In this document: in pieces, positions 41,516-49,627 of the stretch
Layout of the letters: the number at the start of each line of letters is the position of its first letter
Position numbering within the stretch: position 1 is the stretch's first letter
NCBI RefSeq assembly: GCF_900659635.1
Contig: NZ_CAACVB010000027.1
Coordinates: 1-54,600, forward strand
Direction: 5' to 3'
DNA from: Actinomadura roseirufa
GTDB taxonomy: Bacteria > Actinomycetota > Actinomycetes > Streptosporangiales > Streptosporangiaceae
Length of the DNA: 54,600 nt
Made by a program: the position numbers and the translations under genes
The notes under the pieces: generated by a model
Databases searched by the model: none
What the model saw: the letters and a program-made list of their open reading frames with translations, nothing else
Told to the model about the DNA's origin: nothing

Positions 41516-41538
41516 AATCATGAACAAACCCGATGATT
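41516..41538. promoter_or_regulatory. LysR-type operator (T-N11-A)
   Basis: AATCAT-N11-ATGATT, perfect 6-bp arms, between the ammonia-lyase and lysR starts. The T-N11-A spacing is the LysR recognition pattern. Confidence 0.65.
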
Positions 41539-41551
41539 CGGGAGGCCGGCC

Positions 41552-42469
41552 GTGCTCGATCTCCACCGGCTCAGGCTGCTTCGCGAGCTGAAGCACCGGG
41601 GCACGCTCGCCGCCGTGGCCGCCGCGCTGTCCTACAGCCCCTCGTCGATCTCGCAGCAGCTCGCCGTCCTGGAGCGGGAGGCGGGCGTGCCGCTGCTGGA
41701 GCCGGTGGGGCGGCGCGTCCGGCTGACGCCGCAGGCCGAGATCCTGGTCGCGCACACCGAGGCCGTGCTGGAGCGGCTCGAACGGGCCGAGGCCGACCTC
41801 GCCGCGTCCCTGGCGGGGATCACCGGCGTCCTGCGGATCGCCGCGTTCCAGACCGTGACGCTCGCCCTGGTCCCGGCCGCGCTGACCAGTCTGCGCCGGG
41901 CCCATCCGAGGCTGCGGGTGGAGGTGGCGCAGCACGAGTCCGAGCGCGCGCTGCCGGCGCTGCTCGCCCGCGACTTCGACCTGGTCGTCACCGAGGAGTA
42001 CCCCGGCGACCCGGTTCCGCGCCCGGCGGGCGTGGAGTACGAGGCCCTCGGCGAGGACGAGATCCGCCTCGCACTTCCGGAGGAGCTCTCCGTTTCCCTG
42101 TCCGTGCCGCCACGTACCGGAGTCGCCCTCGACGAGCTGGCCGATCAGCCGTGGGTGATGGAGCCCGCGGGCACCGCCGCCCGCCGCTGGGCCACCGGCC
42201 TGTGCCGGGACGCGGGGTTCGAGCCGGACGTCCGCTTCGAGTCGACCGACCTGCTGCTGCACCTGCGCCTCGTGGAGCGAGGCCACGCGGCCGCGCTGCT
42301 GCCGGACCTCGTGTGGTCCGGCGACCCCAGGGGGATCACCGTCCTGCCGCTGCCCGTGTCGCGGCGCGCCCGCCGGATCTTCACCGCGACACGCCGGGGC
42401 GGGGGCGCCCATCCCGCCGTGCGGGCCTGCCGGGAGGCGCTGAGCGCGGCATTTGGAGGCCGGAGCTAG
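41552..42469 (+). CDS. LysR-family transcriptional regulator
   Basis: 305 residues from the GTG at 41552 (GGGAGG, 6 bases). N-terminal wHTH (1-60: LHRLRLLRELKHRGTLAAVA, SYSPSSISQQLAVLEREAGV) and periplasmic-binding-like effector domain (about 90-300). Divergent from diaminopropionate ammonia-lyase with a shared T-N11-A operator; hence it probably activates that gene in response to the substrate or a related amino acid (inference). Confidence 0.9.
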   Translation: MLDLHRLRLLRELKHRGTLAAVAAALSYSPSSISQQLAVLEREAGVPLLEPVGRRVRLTPQAEILVAHTEAVLERLERAEADLAASLAGITGVLRIAAFQTVTLALVPAALTSLRRAHPRLRVEVAQHESERALPALLARDFDLVVTEEYPGDPVPRPAGVEYEALGEDEIRLALPEELSVSLSVPPRTGVALDELADQPWVMEPAGTAARRWATGLCRDAGFEPDVRFESTDLLLHLRLVERGHAAALLPDLVWSGDPRGITVLPLPVSRRARRIFTATRRGGGAHPAVRACREALSAAFGGRS

Positions 42470-42580
42470 CCTCGTCTACAACACCCCCTTTCTCCCTGAA
42501 ATCCCCTTTGACCTGGAATGATCCGCTCCTGCCTCATCTTCGCCGCCCAGGGGGTAGGGGGAGGTCTACGGGTCGGCTAC

Positions 42581-42612
42581 GGGAAGACCCCACCAAGGTT
42601 GGGGGTTTTCCC
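42581..42612 (+). terminator. Hairpin downstream of lysR
   Basis: 12-13-bp arms 42581-42592/42600-42612, T-rich in the distal arm. Could terminate lysR or attenuate the next gene. Confidence 0.5.
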
Positions 42613-42695
42613 TGATGGCGATGAGTTCGTCCGGTCGGCAGAGTCGTAGATAGCGGAGAAGGGGGAGAGAGGGCCCCTCAGGAAGAAGGCACGCG

Positions 42696-42959
42696 ATGTC
42701 AGACACGTTGAGCCTCACCACACTGACCACGACCGACCTGGCCGAGATCCTCTTCAGCTCGGGTCTGCAGGCGTCGGACCATCCGTCCGCCGAGCAGGTG
42801 CGCCTGGCCATCGACGCCCGGCTGTGCGCCTGCGGCGGCGACCGCTCCGTCTGCACGGGCCTGGTCGCGCAGGAGGCGGGGGACCACCCCGAGACCTACG
42901 CGCCGCGGATGCGCTGGGCGCTCTCCACGGTGTCCCAGGCGTACGCGACCGCGGCCTGA
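42696..42959 (+). CDS. Small hypothetical protein with CxC-x6-C motif
   Basis: 87 residues, ATG at 42696 with a weak site (AGGAAGAAGG). Helical, acidic, without TM or signal peptide. C44, C46 and C53 (LCACGGDRSVCTG) could bind metal. I do not recognise the family. The next gene starts 83 bp downstream on the same strand. Confidence 0.6.
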   Translation: MSDTLSLTTLTTTDLAEILFSSGLQASDHPSAEQVRLAIDARLCACGGDRSVCTGLVAQEAGDHPETYAPRMRWALSTVSQAYATAA

Positions 42960-43042
42960 GGCGGACCGCACCGCTCAAGACCACACGGACCACGAGGAAG
43001 AAAGGCCACCACCGGCCACCCGAGGGGAAAGGAAGAGCTCCG

Positions 43043-43186
43043 ATGCGTTCACGCTTCACCGAAAGGCGCGAGGACATCGTCCCCCGCTCGCTCCGCGACC
43101 TGATCGCCACCGAGGCCGCCCAGTCCGCGGACGAGAAGCGCCGCCAGCGCTCACGCAAGATCATGACCCTGCGGCGCAGAACGTGA
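43043..43186 (+). CDS. Small basic hypothetical protein
   Basis: 47 residues from the ATG at 43043 (GGAAAGGAAG site). Highly charged, ending DEKRRQRSRKIMTLRRRT. No family recognised; the ribosome site and synteny-independent codon use support a real gene, but I am not certain. Confidence 0.5.
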   Translation: MRSRFTERREDIVPRSLRDLIATEAAQSADEKRRQRSRKIMTLRRRT

Positions 43187-43292
43187 TGACCGATCTCCAG
43201 GCGCGCCCGCGCCGCCGGACGGCACGGCCGACCGGCGGCGCGGCCGTGTCCGGCACCGGCGAGTCCAATACCGCCGTGTCCGATACCGCGGC

Positions 43293-43508
43293 TCAGTGCG
43301 ACTTGGTCTTGGTCTTCTTGGGCTTCTTGCGCTTCTTGTGACCGCCCGACTCCCACTCGTAGCCCGGCGTCCCGTTCTTGCAGTACCGGTCACTGACCCT
43401 GGTGTCGGTGGCGTCGTGCTCGCACCACCGCTTCTCTGAGCAGGCGGAGAGCCCGAGCCCGGCGACCAGCACGGTCACCGCGAGCACGGCGGAACGGGTC
43501 TTCAACAT
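43293..43508 (-). CDS. Small lipoprotein with Lys-rich tail
   Basis: 71 residues, ATG at 43508 with GGGAGAGG. Signal peptide LKTRSAVLAVTVLVAGLGLS then a lipobox LSAC (Cys about 23); mature part of about 48 residues ends KKRKKPKKTKTKSH. Three further cysteines may form disulfides. Function unknown; exported and lipid-anchored. Confidence 0.75.
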   Translation of the reverse strand: MLKTRSAVLAVTVLVAGLGLSACSEKRWCEHDATDTRVSDRYCKNGTPGYEWESGGHKKRKKPKKTKTKSH

Positions 43509-43618
43509 GATCGGCCTCTCCCGATGCGGAATCCGCGACCGGCCGAGGGTAACCCACGCCGCCGCTGACCAGACGGGACGGTCCGCGCCGGCCCGGGCCG
43601 CGGGAGCGGGCCGCGAAC

Positions 43619-43624
43619 TATGCT
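43619..43624 (+). promoter_or_regulatory. -10 element for merR-type gene with mini-ORF
   Basis: TATGCT, 7 bases before a GTG at 43632 that opens a seven-codon ORF (next entry). Confidence 0.4.
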
Positions 43625-43631
43625 GGCGGCC

Positions 43632-43655
43632 GTGAGCGAGAGGGCGTGCCCGTGA
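43632..43655 (+). CDS. Seven-codon leaderless leader peptide
   Basis: GTG at 43632 encodes MSERACP; its TGA overlaps the GTG start of the MerR gene at 43652 (GTGA). The ribosome site for MerR (GAGAGGG) lies inside this mini-ORF, so its translation may couple to or limit MerR translation. Too short to prove. Confidence 0.35.
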   Translation: MSERACP

Positions 43656-44494
43656 ACGGCCGGCCGGACGGCGAGGCGACCCGCGACGAGGACGGCACGG
43701 TGGACGGCGGGGCGGGCGGCACGGCCCGCCGGCGGACGGCGCGCTCGGCCGCCGCGCGGACGGCCCCGGACGGCGCCGGGGGCCGCGAGTACCGCATCGT
43801 CGAGCTCGCGCGCGCCGCGGGCGTCCCGGTGCGGACACTGCGGTACTACCAGGAGCGCAAGCTGCTGCCGCCGCCGCGGCGCGCCGGGAGGGTCGGCCTG
43901 TACGGCGACGGCCACCTGGCCCGGCTCCGCGTGATCGGCGACCTGCTCGAACGCGGCCACACCCTGGAGGGCATCCGGGAGCTGCTGTCGGCGTGGGAGC
44001 AGGGCCGCGACATCGGCGCGGTGCTCGGCGTCGACACGGCGGGGGCCGCGCCCTGGTCGAGGGAGGTCCCGGTCACGCTGACGCTGGACGAGCTGGCGGG
44101 CCTGTTCCAGGACGAGATCGACCCGGCCGCCCTCGAACGGGCCGCCGCGCTCGGCCTCATCGAGGTCGACGGCGACCGCGTCACCCACTGGAGCCGCCGC
44201 CAGCTCGACGCCGCCGTGGCGCTCGCCGGCGCCGGGGTGCCGCTGCGGGACCTGCTGTCGGCGGGGCAGGAGCTCCAGCGCCGCATGGACGACCTGGCCG
44301 CGCTGTTCGTCCGGCTGATCGCGACGCACGTCGCCCGGGACCGCGGCGGCCAGGACCCCGGCGATCTCACCGACACGCTCGCCCGGCTGCGGCCCGGCGC
44401 CCAGCTCACGGTCGAGGCGGGCTTCGCGCGCGCCCTGGACCGCCAGGTCCGCGCCGTGATCGACCAGCTCCCCGGCCGCCTGGCCACCCCCTGA
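43652..44494 (+). CDS. MerR-family regulator
   Basis: 280 residues from the GTG at 43652. An N-terminal Ala/Arg-rich, disordered extension (about 1-42) precedes the MerR HTH (EYRIVELARAAGVPVRTLRY, YQERKLLPPPRRAG, about 44-85) and the dimer helix. The C-terminal domain (about 105-280) is an alpha-helical effector-binding region with no metal-ligand cysteines, so a drug- or redox-type sensor is likelier than a metal sensor. Next gene is the penicillin-recognising-fold hydrolase, with an inverted repeat at 44539-44560 between them. Confidence 0.85.
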   Translation: MNGRPDGEATRDEDGTVDGGAGGTARRRTARSAAARTAPDGAGGREYRIVELARAAGVPVRTLRYYQERKLLPPPRRAGRVGLYGDGHLARLRVIGDLLERGHTLEGIRELLSAWEQGRDIGAVLGVDTAGAAPWSREVPVTLTLDELAGLFQDEIDPAALERAAALGLIEVDGDRVTHWSRRQLDAAVALAGAGVPLRDLLSAGQELQRRMDDLAALFVRLIATHVARDRGGQDPGDLTDTLARLRPGAQLTVEAGFARALDRQVRAVIDQLPGRLATP

Positions 44495-44538
44495 CCCGCG
44501 AGTACGGGCCGGAGCCGGCGTCACGCGTCCCCTGCGCC

Positions 44539-44560
44539 CAGGTAAACCACTGCCTACCTG
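44539..44560. promoter_or_regulatory. Inverted repeat between merR-type and hydrolase genes
   Basis: CAGGTA-N10-TACCTG, perfect 6-bp arms, 46-67 bp before the hydrolase start. A candidate operator for the adjacent MerR regulator. Confidence 0.4.
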
Positions 44561-44605
44561 ATCATGACGGGTCGCGGGCCTGGGGGGCGTTGGACGATCA
44601 TTAGC

Positions 44606-45595
44606 GTGGTGTCCGTGTCCGGATGCCGCCCGACCATGCCGCTCATCGTCCTCGCCGCCGGCGCCGCGCTGTCGGCGCCGGTCCCCGCGAGCGCCGGAGC
44701 CGAGGGGGGTCCGCGGATGCCGTCCGTCCCGGGGAAGGTGCCGGGCGAGCCGTCCCGGCCACGGAACCCGTGCCGGTCGAAGGACCACCCGGAGATCGCC
44801 GAGCGGCTCGGCGCGCGGATCCGCGCGGCGCTCGCGGGCCGGGCCGGGACCGTGTCCGTCGCGGTCGCCGACCACGGCCGCGGCCTTCGCTGCGCTTTGG
44901 CCGCGGATCGCCGCTACGACTCGGCGAGCGTGGTGAAGGCGACCGTTCTCGGCGCGCTGCTGCGGCGGGCCGCCGACGAGCACCGCGCGCCGACGGCCGC
45001 CGAACGGTCCCTGGCCCACGCGATGATCACCCGTTCGGACAACCGCGCGGCGTCCACGCTGTGGCGTTCGCTCGGGCGGGAGCGCCTGGCGCGGTTCGCC
45101 GAGCGCGCGGGGATGTCCCGCACCGTGCTCGGCCCCGGCGGCTACTGGGGACTCACCCAGATCACCGCGCACGACCAGCTCGAACTGCTCGCCCGCTTCA
45201 CGCGGCACAACGACCTCCTGCCGGACCGGGCCCGCGCCTACGCGCTGCGGCTGTTGCGCGAGGTCGTCCCGGCGCAGGGCTGGGGCACGCCCGCGGGCTG
45301 CCCGCACGGGGTGACCGCGCATGTGAAGAACGGCTGGCTGCCGCGGCACGGCCGGTTCTGGCGGGTGCACAGCATCGGCGCGTTCGAGGGTCCCGGCCGG
45401 TCCTACACGATCGTGGTGCTGACCCGGGACACGCCGTCCATGGCCTACGGCGTGACCACGATCGAGCGCGTCGCCCGCGCCGTGCACCGCACCCTCAACC
45501 CCGGCATGCGCGCGGCGATCGGCGACGATGCGGCCGGTGCCGCGCCCGGCGGCGTCCCGGCGGCGTCCGACGGTTCGGTGCCGCCCGGCCGCTGA
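44606..45595 (+). CDS. Exported serine hydrolase, beta-lactamase/transpeptidase-like fold
   Basis: 329 residues if started at the GTG 44606 (a GTG at 44609 is equal). Signal peptide with cleavage near APVPASAGA (about 31). Motifs: SxxK S108-K111 (DSASVVKAT), SDN S144-D-N146 and K241-N-G (HVKNGWL). A class A Glu-166 Omega-loop motif is not evident, so it more likely acts on peptidoglycan or its fragments than on beta-lactams. The N-terminal mature region (about 32-58) is Pro-rich. Periplasmic/extracellular. Confidence 0.8.
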   Translation: MVSVSGCRPTMPLIVLAAGAALSAPVPASAGAEGGPRMPSVPGKVPGEPSRPRNPCRSKDHPEIAERLGARIRAALAGRAGTVSVAVADHGRGLRCALAADRRYDSASVVKATVLGALLRRAADEHRAPTAAERSLAHAMITRSDNRAASTLWRSLGRERLARFAERAGMSRTVLGPGGYWGLTQITAHDQLELLARFTRHNDLLPDRARAYALRLLREVVPAQGWGTPAGCPHGVTAHVKNGWLPRHGRFWRVHSIGAFEGPGRSYTIVVLTRDTPSMAYGVTTIERVARAVHRTLNPGMRAAIGDDAAGAAPGGVPAASDGSVPPGR

Positions 45596-45621
45596 GGCCG
45601 CGACGCGCCCCGGCGAGCCGC

Positions 45622-45627
45622 GATACT
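45622..45627 (+). promoter_or_regulatory. Possible leaderless -10 for S9 peptidase gene
   Basis: GATACT, 6 bases before the ATG at 45634; the first base deviates from TANNNT. Confidence 0.35.
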
Positions 45628-45633
45628 GGGGGC

Positions 45634-47409
45634 ATGGTCGACGACGAGCGCTGGAAGGCGCGTTTCCGTGCCGCCCGGATGAGCCTCCCCCGGTGGGCGC
45701 GGGACGCCCCCCACCGCAGCATGTACCGATCCAACGCCACGGGCACCTGGGAGCTCTACGTCTGGGACCGCGAGACGGGCGAGCGGCGGCAGGTGACGCG
45801 GCGGCCGAACGGCACCTCGATGGGCGTCCTCGACCCGGCCGGCACGTCGCTCTGGTGGTTCGCCGACACCGACGGCGACGAGTTCGGAGTGTGGCGGCGC
45901 GTCCCCTTCGAGGCGGCCGAGGGCGCCGAGAGCGTCCCGGCCGTCCCCGGGCTGGAGCCGTCCTACCCCGCCGGGCTGGCCCTCGGCGCGAGCGGCCTGG
46001 CCGTCGTCGGCCGGACCACCGAGGCCGGCAACACCGTCCACCTGTGCCGGCCCGGCGCGGCCCCGGAGGTCCTCTACCACCACGCCGAGGACGCGCACAT
46101 CGCCGCGATGTCGCGGGACGAGACGCTGATCGCGATCGGGCACAGCGAGCACGGCGACAGCCGCCACATGGCGCTGCGCGTCGTCCGCCCGGACGGCCGC
46201 ACGGTCGCCGACCTGTGGGACGGGCCCGGCCGGGGCGTGTACGGCCACGGGTTCTCGCCCGTGCCGGGCGACCCGCGGCTGCTCGTCGGGCACGAGCGCC
46301 GCGGCCGCGACGAGCCCCTCATCTGGGACCCGGTCGCCGGGACGGAGCGAGAGATCGTCCTCGACCTGCCCGGCGAGATCGGCGCGAGCTGGTACCCGGA
46401 CGGATCCGCGCTGCTGATCTCCCACTCCCACGAGGCCCGCGACGAGCTGTACCGCCACGACCTCGGCACCGGCGAGCTGCGGCGGATCGACACCCCCCGC
46501 GGGGTGATCTCCGGCGCGGCCGTCCGCCCCGACGGGACCGTCGAGTTCTCGTGGTCGTCGGCGGCCGAGCCGCCGGTGGTCCGCTCGTCGTCCGGCGCGG
46601 TCGTGCTCGCACCGCCCGGCCCGCCGGCGCCGCCGTCGGTCCCCGTCGAGGACGTGTGGGTGGACGGTCCCGGCGGCCGCATCCACGCGCTGGTCAGCGC
46701 CCCGGCGGAGGGCGAGCGGCCCTTCCCCGTCGTGTTCGACGTCCACGGCGGCCCGACCGCGCAGGACGACGACTCGTTCACCCCGTCCGCCGCCGCCTGG
46801 GTCGACCGCGGATTCGCCGTCGTGCGCGTCAACTACCGGGGGTCGACCGGGTACGGCTCGCAGTGGCGCGACGCCCTCGAAGGGCGGGTGGGCCTCACCG
46901 AGCTGGAGGACGTCACGGCCGTCCGCGACTGGGCGGTGTCCAGCGGGCTCGCCGACCCCGCGCGCCTCGTCCTGACCGGGGGGTCATGGGGCGGGTTCCT
47001 CACGCTGCTCGGCATCGGCACGCGGCCGGACGACTGGAGCGTCGCGGTCGCGGCGGTGCCCGTCGCCGACTACGTCGCCGCCTACGAGGACGAGATGGAG
47101 GGGCTCCAGGCGTTCGACCGGTCGCTGTTCGGCGGCTCGCCGGACGAGGTCCCGGAGCTGTACCGCGCGTCGTCCCCGATCACCTACGTGGAGCACGTCC
47201 GGGCGCCGGTGCTGATCCTCGCCGGGGAGAACGACCCGCGCTGCCCGATCCGGCAGATCGACAACTATCTCGGGCGGCTCGCCGAGCTGGGCCGTCCCCA
47301 CGAGGTGTACCGGTACGACGCGGGACACGGCTCGCTGGTCGTCGAGGAGCGGATCACGCAGATGGCGGCGGAGCTGGACTTCGCCTGCAAGCACCTCGGG
47401 CTGCGTTGA
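45634..47409 (+). CDS. S9-family serine peptidase (prolyl oligopeptidase type)
   Basis: 591 residues. Beta-propeller domain (about 30-320) with TolB-like repeats (WELYVWDRETGERR, SLWWFADTDGDEFGVWRR, DELYRHDLGTGELRR), then the alpha/beta hydrolase domain with GGSWGG (S451), GENDPRCP (D534) and YDAGHGS (H565). Cleaves small peptides after proline or by acyl-aminoacyl action; no signal peptide, hence cytosolic. Starts 38 bp after the hydrolase gene. Confidence 0.9.
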   Translation: MVDDERWKARFRAARMSLPRWARDAPHRSMYRSNATGTWELYVWDRETGERRQVTRRPNGTSMGVLDPAGTSLWWFADTDGDEFGVWRRVPFEAAEGAESVPAVPGLEPSYPAGLALGASGLAVVGRTTEAGNTVHLCRPGAAPEVLYHHAEDAHIAAMSRDETLIAIGHSEHGDSRHMALRVVRPDGRTVADLWDGPGRGVYGHGFSPVPGDPRLLVGHERRGRDEPLIWDPVAGTEREIVLDLPGEIGASWYPDGSALLISHSHEARDELYRHDLGTGELRRIDTPRGVISGAAVRPDGTVEFSWSSAAEPPVVRSSSGAVVLAPPGPPAPPSVPVEDVWVDGPGGRIHALVSAPAEGERPFPVVFDVHGGPTAQDDDSFTPSAAAWVDRGFAVVRVNYRGSTGYGSQWRDALEGRVGLTELEDVTAVRDWAVSSGLADPARLVLTGGSWGGFLTLLGIGTRPDDWSVAVAAVPVADYVAAYEDEMEGLQAFDRSLFGGSPDEVPELYRASSPITYVEHVRAPVLILAGENDPRCPIRQIDNYLGRLAELGRPHEVYRYDAGHGSLVVEERITQMAAELDFACKHLGLR

Positions 47410-47467
47410 TTTGCAATCCCGGCCCAAGGGCCCTCGCCTGGCGGCTCGCGCCCTTGACCGTGCTTGT

Positions 47468-47491
47468 GCGAGCGCGAATCGCTTCGCTCGC
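47468..47491. terminator. Hairpin between convergent S9 and TetR genes
   Basis: 7-bp arms 47468-47474/47485-47491 with a 10-base loop. Confidence 0.4.
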
Positions 47492-47516
47492 GTGACGGCC
47501 CCCGTCCAGCCCGCCC

Positions 47517-48185
47517 CTAGGCTCGGACTTCTCTGATGATTCCTACCAGTTCTCTGGTTACGGACTTGAAGCCTGGGAGCCGGGACATCGACACCATCCG
47601 GCTCACCAGCGGAACGGTCCGCTCGACGAGGAGGTAGGTCTTGCGGCAGCCGGGCGAGCTGTCGTGCACCCAGTACAGGACCAGCCCCATCGAGTAGATC
47701 CACAGCAGCTCCGGCAGCTCCGCCCGGAAGTCCTTGTCGATCTTGAGGTCGGAGCCCTCCACCACCTCGCGGTAGATCGCGACCGCCGAGTCGCGCGCGG
47801 GCCCCGACTCGGCGCTGAACGGGTTGAGCGGGGACGTCGGCTCGGCCGCGAACTTGAAGAACTTCCCGGCGAACTCGTGGTAGGGCACCATCGTGTCGAC
47901 GCGGGCCTTCAGTACCCCGAGCAGCCTCGGCGCGAACTCCCGCTCGGCGTCCAGCACCGCCCGGCAGGCCGCGACGTGCGACTCCTGGAGCTCGTCGTAG
48001 TACGCCTGGATCAGCTCCTCCTTGGAGCCGAAGTAGTAGTAGGCGTTGCCGACCGAGACGCCCGCCTCCTTGGCGATCACGCGCATCGTGGTCGCCTCGT
48101 AGCCGCGTTCCCGGAACAGCCGCAGCGCGGTCTCGACGATCAGGGCCCGCGTCTGCTCGGACTTCACGGCCTTCGTCTCGGTCAC
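47517..48185 (-). CDS. TetR-family transcriptional regulator
   Basis: 222 residues from the GTG at 48185. TetR HTH at about 10-55 (LIVETALRLFRERGYEATTM, RVIAKEAGVSVGNAYYYFGS, KEELIQAYYDELQ). The C-terminal ligand/dimer domain (about 70-220) has YWVHDSSPGCRKTYLLVERT. Leaderless: TAGGCT is 7 bases before the start. The open frame upstream to 48755 is antisense to asd and not coding. Target unknown; it is flanked by convergent S9 and by asd on the same strand. Confidence 0.88.
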   Translation of the reverse strand: MTETKAVKSEQTRALIVETALRLFRERGYEATTMRVIAKEAGVSVGNAYYYFGSKEELIQAYYDELQESHVAACRAVLDAEREFAPRLLGVLKARVDTMVPYHEFAGKFFKFAAEPTSPLNPFSAESGPARDSAVAIYREVVEGSDLKIDKDFRAELPELLWIYSMGLVLYWVHDSSPGCRKTYLLVERTVPLVSRMVSMSRLPGFKSVTRELVGIIREVRA

Positions 48186-48192
48186 GCATGCC

Positions 48193-48198
48193 AGCCTA
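48193..48198 (-). promoter_or_regulatory. -10 element of leaderless tetR transcript
   Basis: TAGGCT on the minus strand, 7 bases before the GTG at 48185, no ribosome site. Confidence 0.45.
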
Positions 48199-48331
48199 AA
48201 GCCCGGTGCCCCGTGCCGCCCACGGCGCGTGCCCGTCACCGCGCACATCACCTCCCCGCCCACGACCGGGCGATCACCGGCGGGATTCTCCTCGCCTGAC
48301 CGGCGCGCCCGACGTCCGCCCGGCGCCGCGG

Positions 48332-49420
48332 TCAGCCGTGCAGCTCGGCGGCGACCAGTTCGGCGGTCTGCGCCGAGTTGAGCGCGGCGCCCTTGCGGAG
48401 GTTGTCGCCGCACAGGAACAGGTCGAGGGCGTGCGGGTCGTCGAGGGAGCGCCGCACGCGGCCCGCCCAGGTGGGATCGGTCCCGACGACGTCGGCCGGG
48501 GTCGGGAACTCCCACCGCTCGGGGTCGTCGCAGAGCACCACCCCCGGCGATCCCGCGAGGATCGCCTGCGCCTCCCGCTGGTCGACCCGCTCGCCGAACA
48601 CGGCGTGGACCGCCACCGAGTGCGCGGTGACGACGGGCACGCGGACGCAGGTCGCCGCGACCCGCAGGTCCGGCAGGCCGAGGACCTTCCTCGCCTCGTG
48701 CCGGATCCGCATCTCCTCCGAGCTCCACCCGCCGTCCGCCGGGGCGCCCGCCCACGGGACGACGTTCATCGCCAGCGGCGCCGGGAACGGCCCGAACTCG
48801 CCCACCACCCCGCGGACGTCACCCGCGCGGTTGCCCAGCGCGCGGTCGCCGCCCACCTTCTCCATCTGCGCGTACAGGGTGTCGATGCCGTCCCGGCCCG
48901 CCTCGGAGGCCGCCTGGTAGGACGCCACGACCAGCTCCCTCAGCCGGTACCTGCGGTGCAGCGCCCCGATCGCCACGATCATCGCCAGCGTCGTGCACCC
49001 CGGGCTCGCGACGATCCCCCGGGGACGGTCCCGGACCCGCGCGGGGTTCACCTCCGGCACGACCAGCGGCACGTCCGGCGCCGCGCCGAACGCGCCGGAC
49101 CCGTCGACCGCCACGGCGCCGCGCCCGGCGGCGACCGGCGCCCACTCCGCCGCCACGGCAGCGGGGACGCAGAACATCGCGATGTCGGCGCCGTCGAAGG
49201 CGTCCGGCGTGAGCGGGGCCACCTCGGCGGATTCGCCGCGCACGGTGAGCGTCCGCCCGGCCGACCGCGGCGAGGCGACCAGCCGGATCTCGCCGTACAC
49301 GTCCCGGCGGGTGGACAGCAGCCCGCGCAGCACCGTCCCGACGGCGCCCGTCGCGCCGACGACGGTGAGGGTCGGGCCCCCTCCGGTCGTCCCTCCGGCC
49401 GGCTCGGCAGTGGAGCCCAT
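48332..49420 (-). CDS. asd: Aspartate-semialdehyde dehydrogenase
   Basis: 362 residues from the ATG at 49420, placed by GAGGTGAG 7 bases upstream; the longer GTG start at 49432 overlaps that site. NADP motif VVGATGAVGTVLRGLL, active-site Cys in SPGCTTLAM (about 132) and catalytic His in RIRHEARKVLG. Converts aspartyl phosphate to aspartate semialdehyde for lysine, DAP, threonine and methionine. Second gene of the lysC-asd unit. The order lysC-asd is conserved in actinobacteria (Rv3709c-Rv3708c). Confidence 0.95.
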   Translation of the reverse strand: MGSTAEPAGGTTGGGPTLTVVGATGAVGTVLRGLLSTRRDVYGEIRLVASPRSAGRTLTVRGESAEVAPLTPDAFDGADIAMFCVPAAVAAEWAPVAAGRGAVAVDGSGAFGAAPDVPLVVPEVNPARVRDRPRGIVASPGCTTLAMIVAIGALHRRYRLRELVVASYQAASEAGRDGIDTLYAQMEKVGGDRALGNRAGDVRGVVGEFGPFPAPLAMNVVPWAGAPADGGWSSEEMRIRHEARKVLGLPDLRVAATCVRVPVVTAHSVAVHAVFGERVDQREAQAILAGSPGVVLCDDPERWEFPTPADVVGTDPTWAGRVRRSLDDPHALDLFLCGDNLRKGAALNSAQTAELVAAELHG

Positions 49421-49561
49421 GGTCGTACTCACCTCTCGTCATCGAGCCGCGTCCGCACGTCCATCCACTGAACTCCCGCCGGACGCCGCCGGTTCCCGCG
49501 CGGGGCACGTTCCACCCTGCTCCCAAAGGGCGAGCGACTTAGCGCCACATGACACAACAAA

Positions 49562-49614
49562 GCGGGCCGCGTCCGGAGGGGAGGGAAGACCCTCCCCGTC
49601 CGGGCACGGCCCGC
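49562..49614 (-). terminator. Hairpin in lysC-asd gap
   Basis: Outer arms 49562-49569/49607-49614 and inner pairing GGAGGGGAGGG with CCCTCCCC lie 14 bp after lysC. It may reduce read-through to asd or act on its own as the lysC terminator. Confidence 0.6.
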
Positions 49615-49627
49615 GAGGTTCTACGGA

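Noticed and set aside
44606..45595. Beta-lactam resistance gene
   Set aside because: SxxK, SDN and K-N-G are present but no class A Glu-166 motif is seen, so I do not call it a beta-lactamase.
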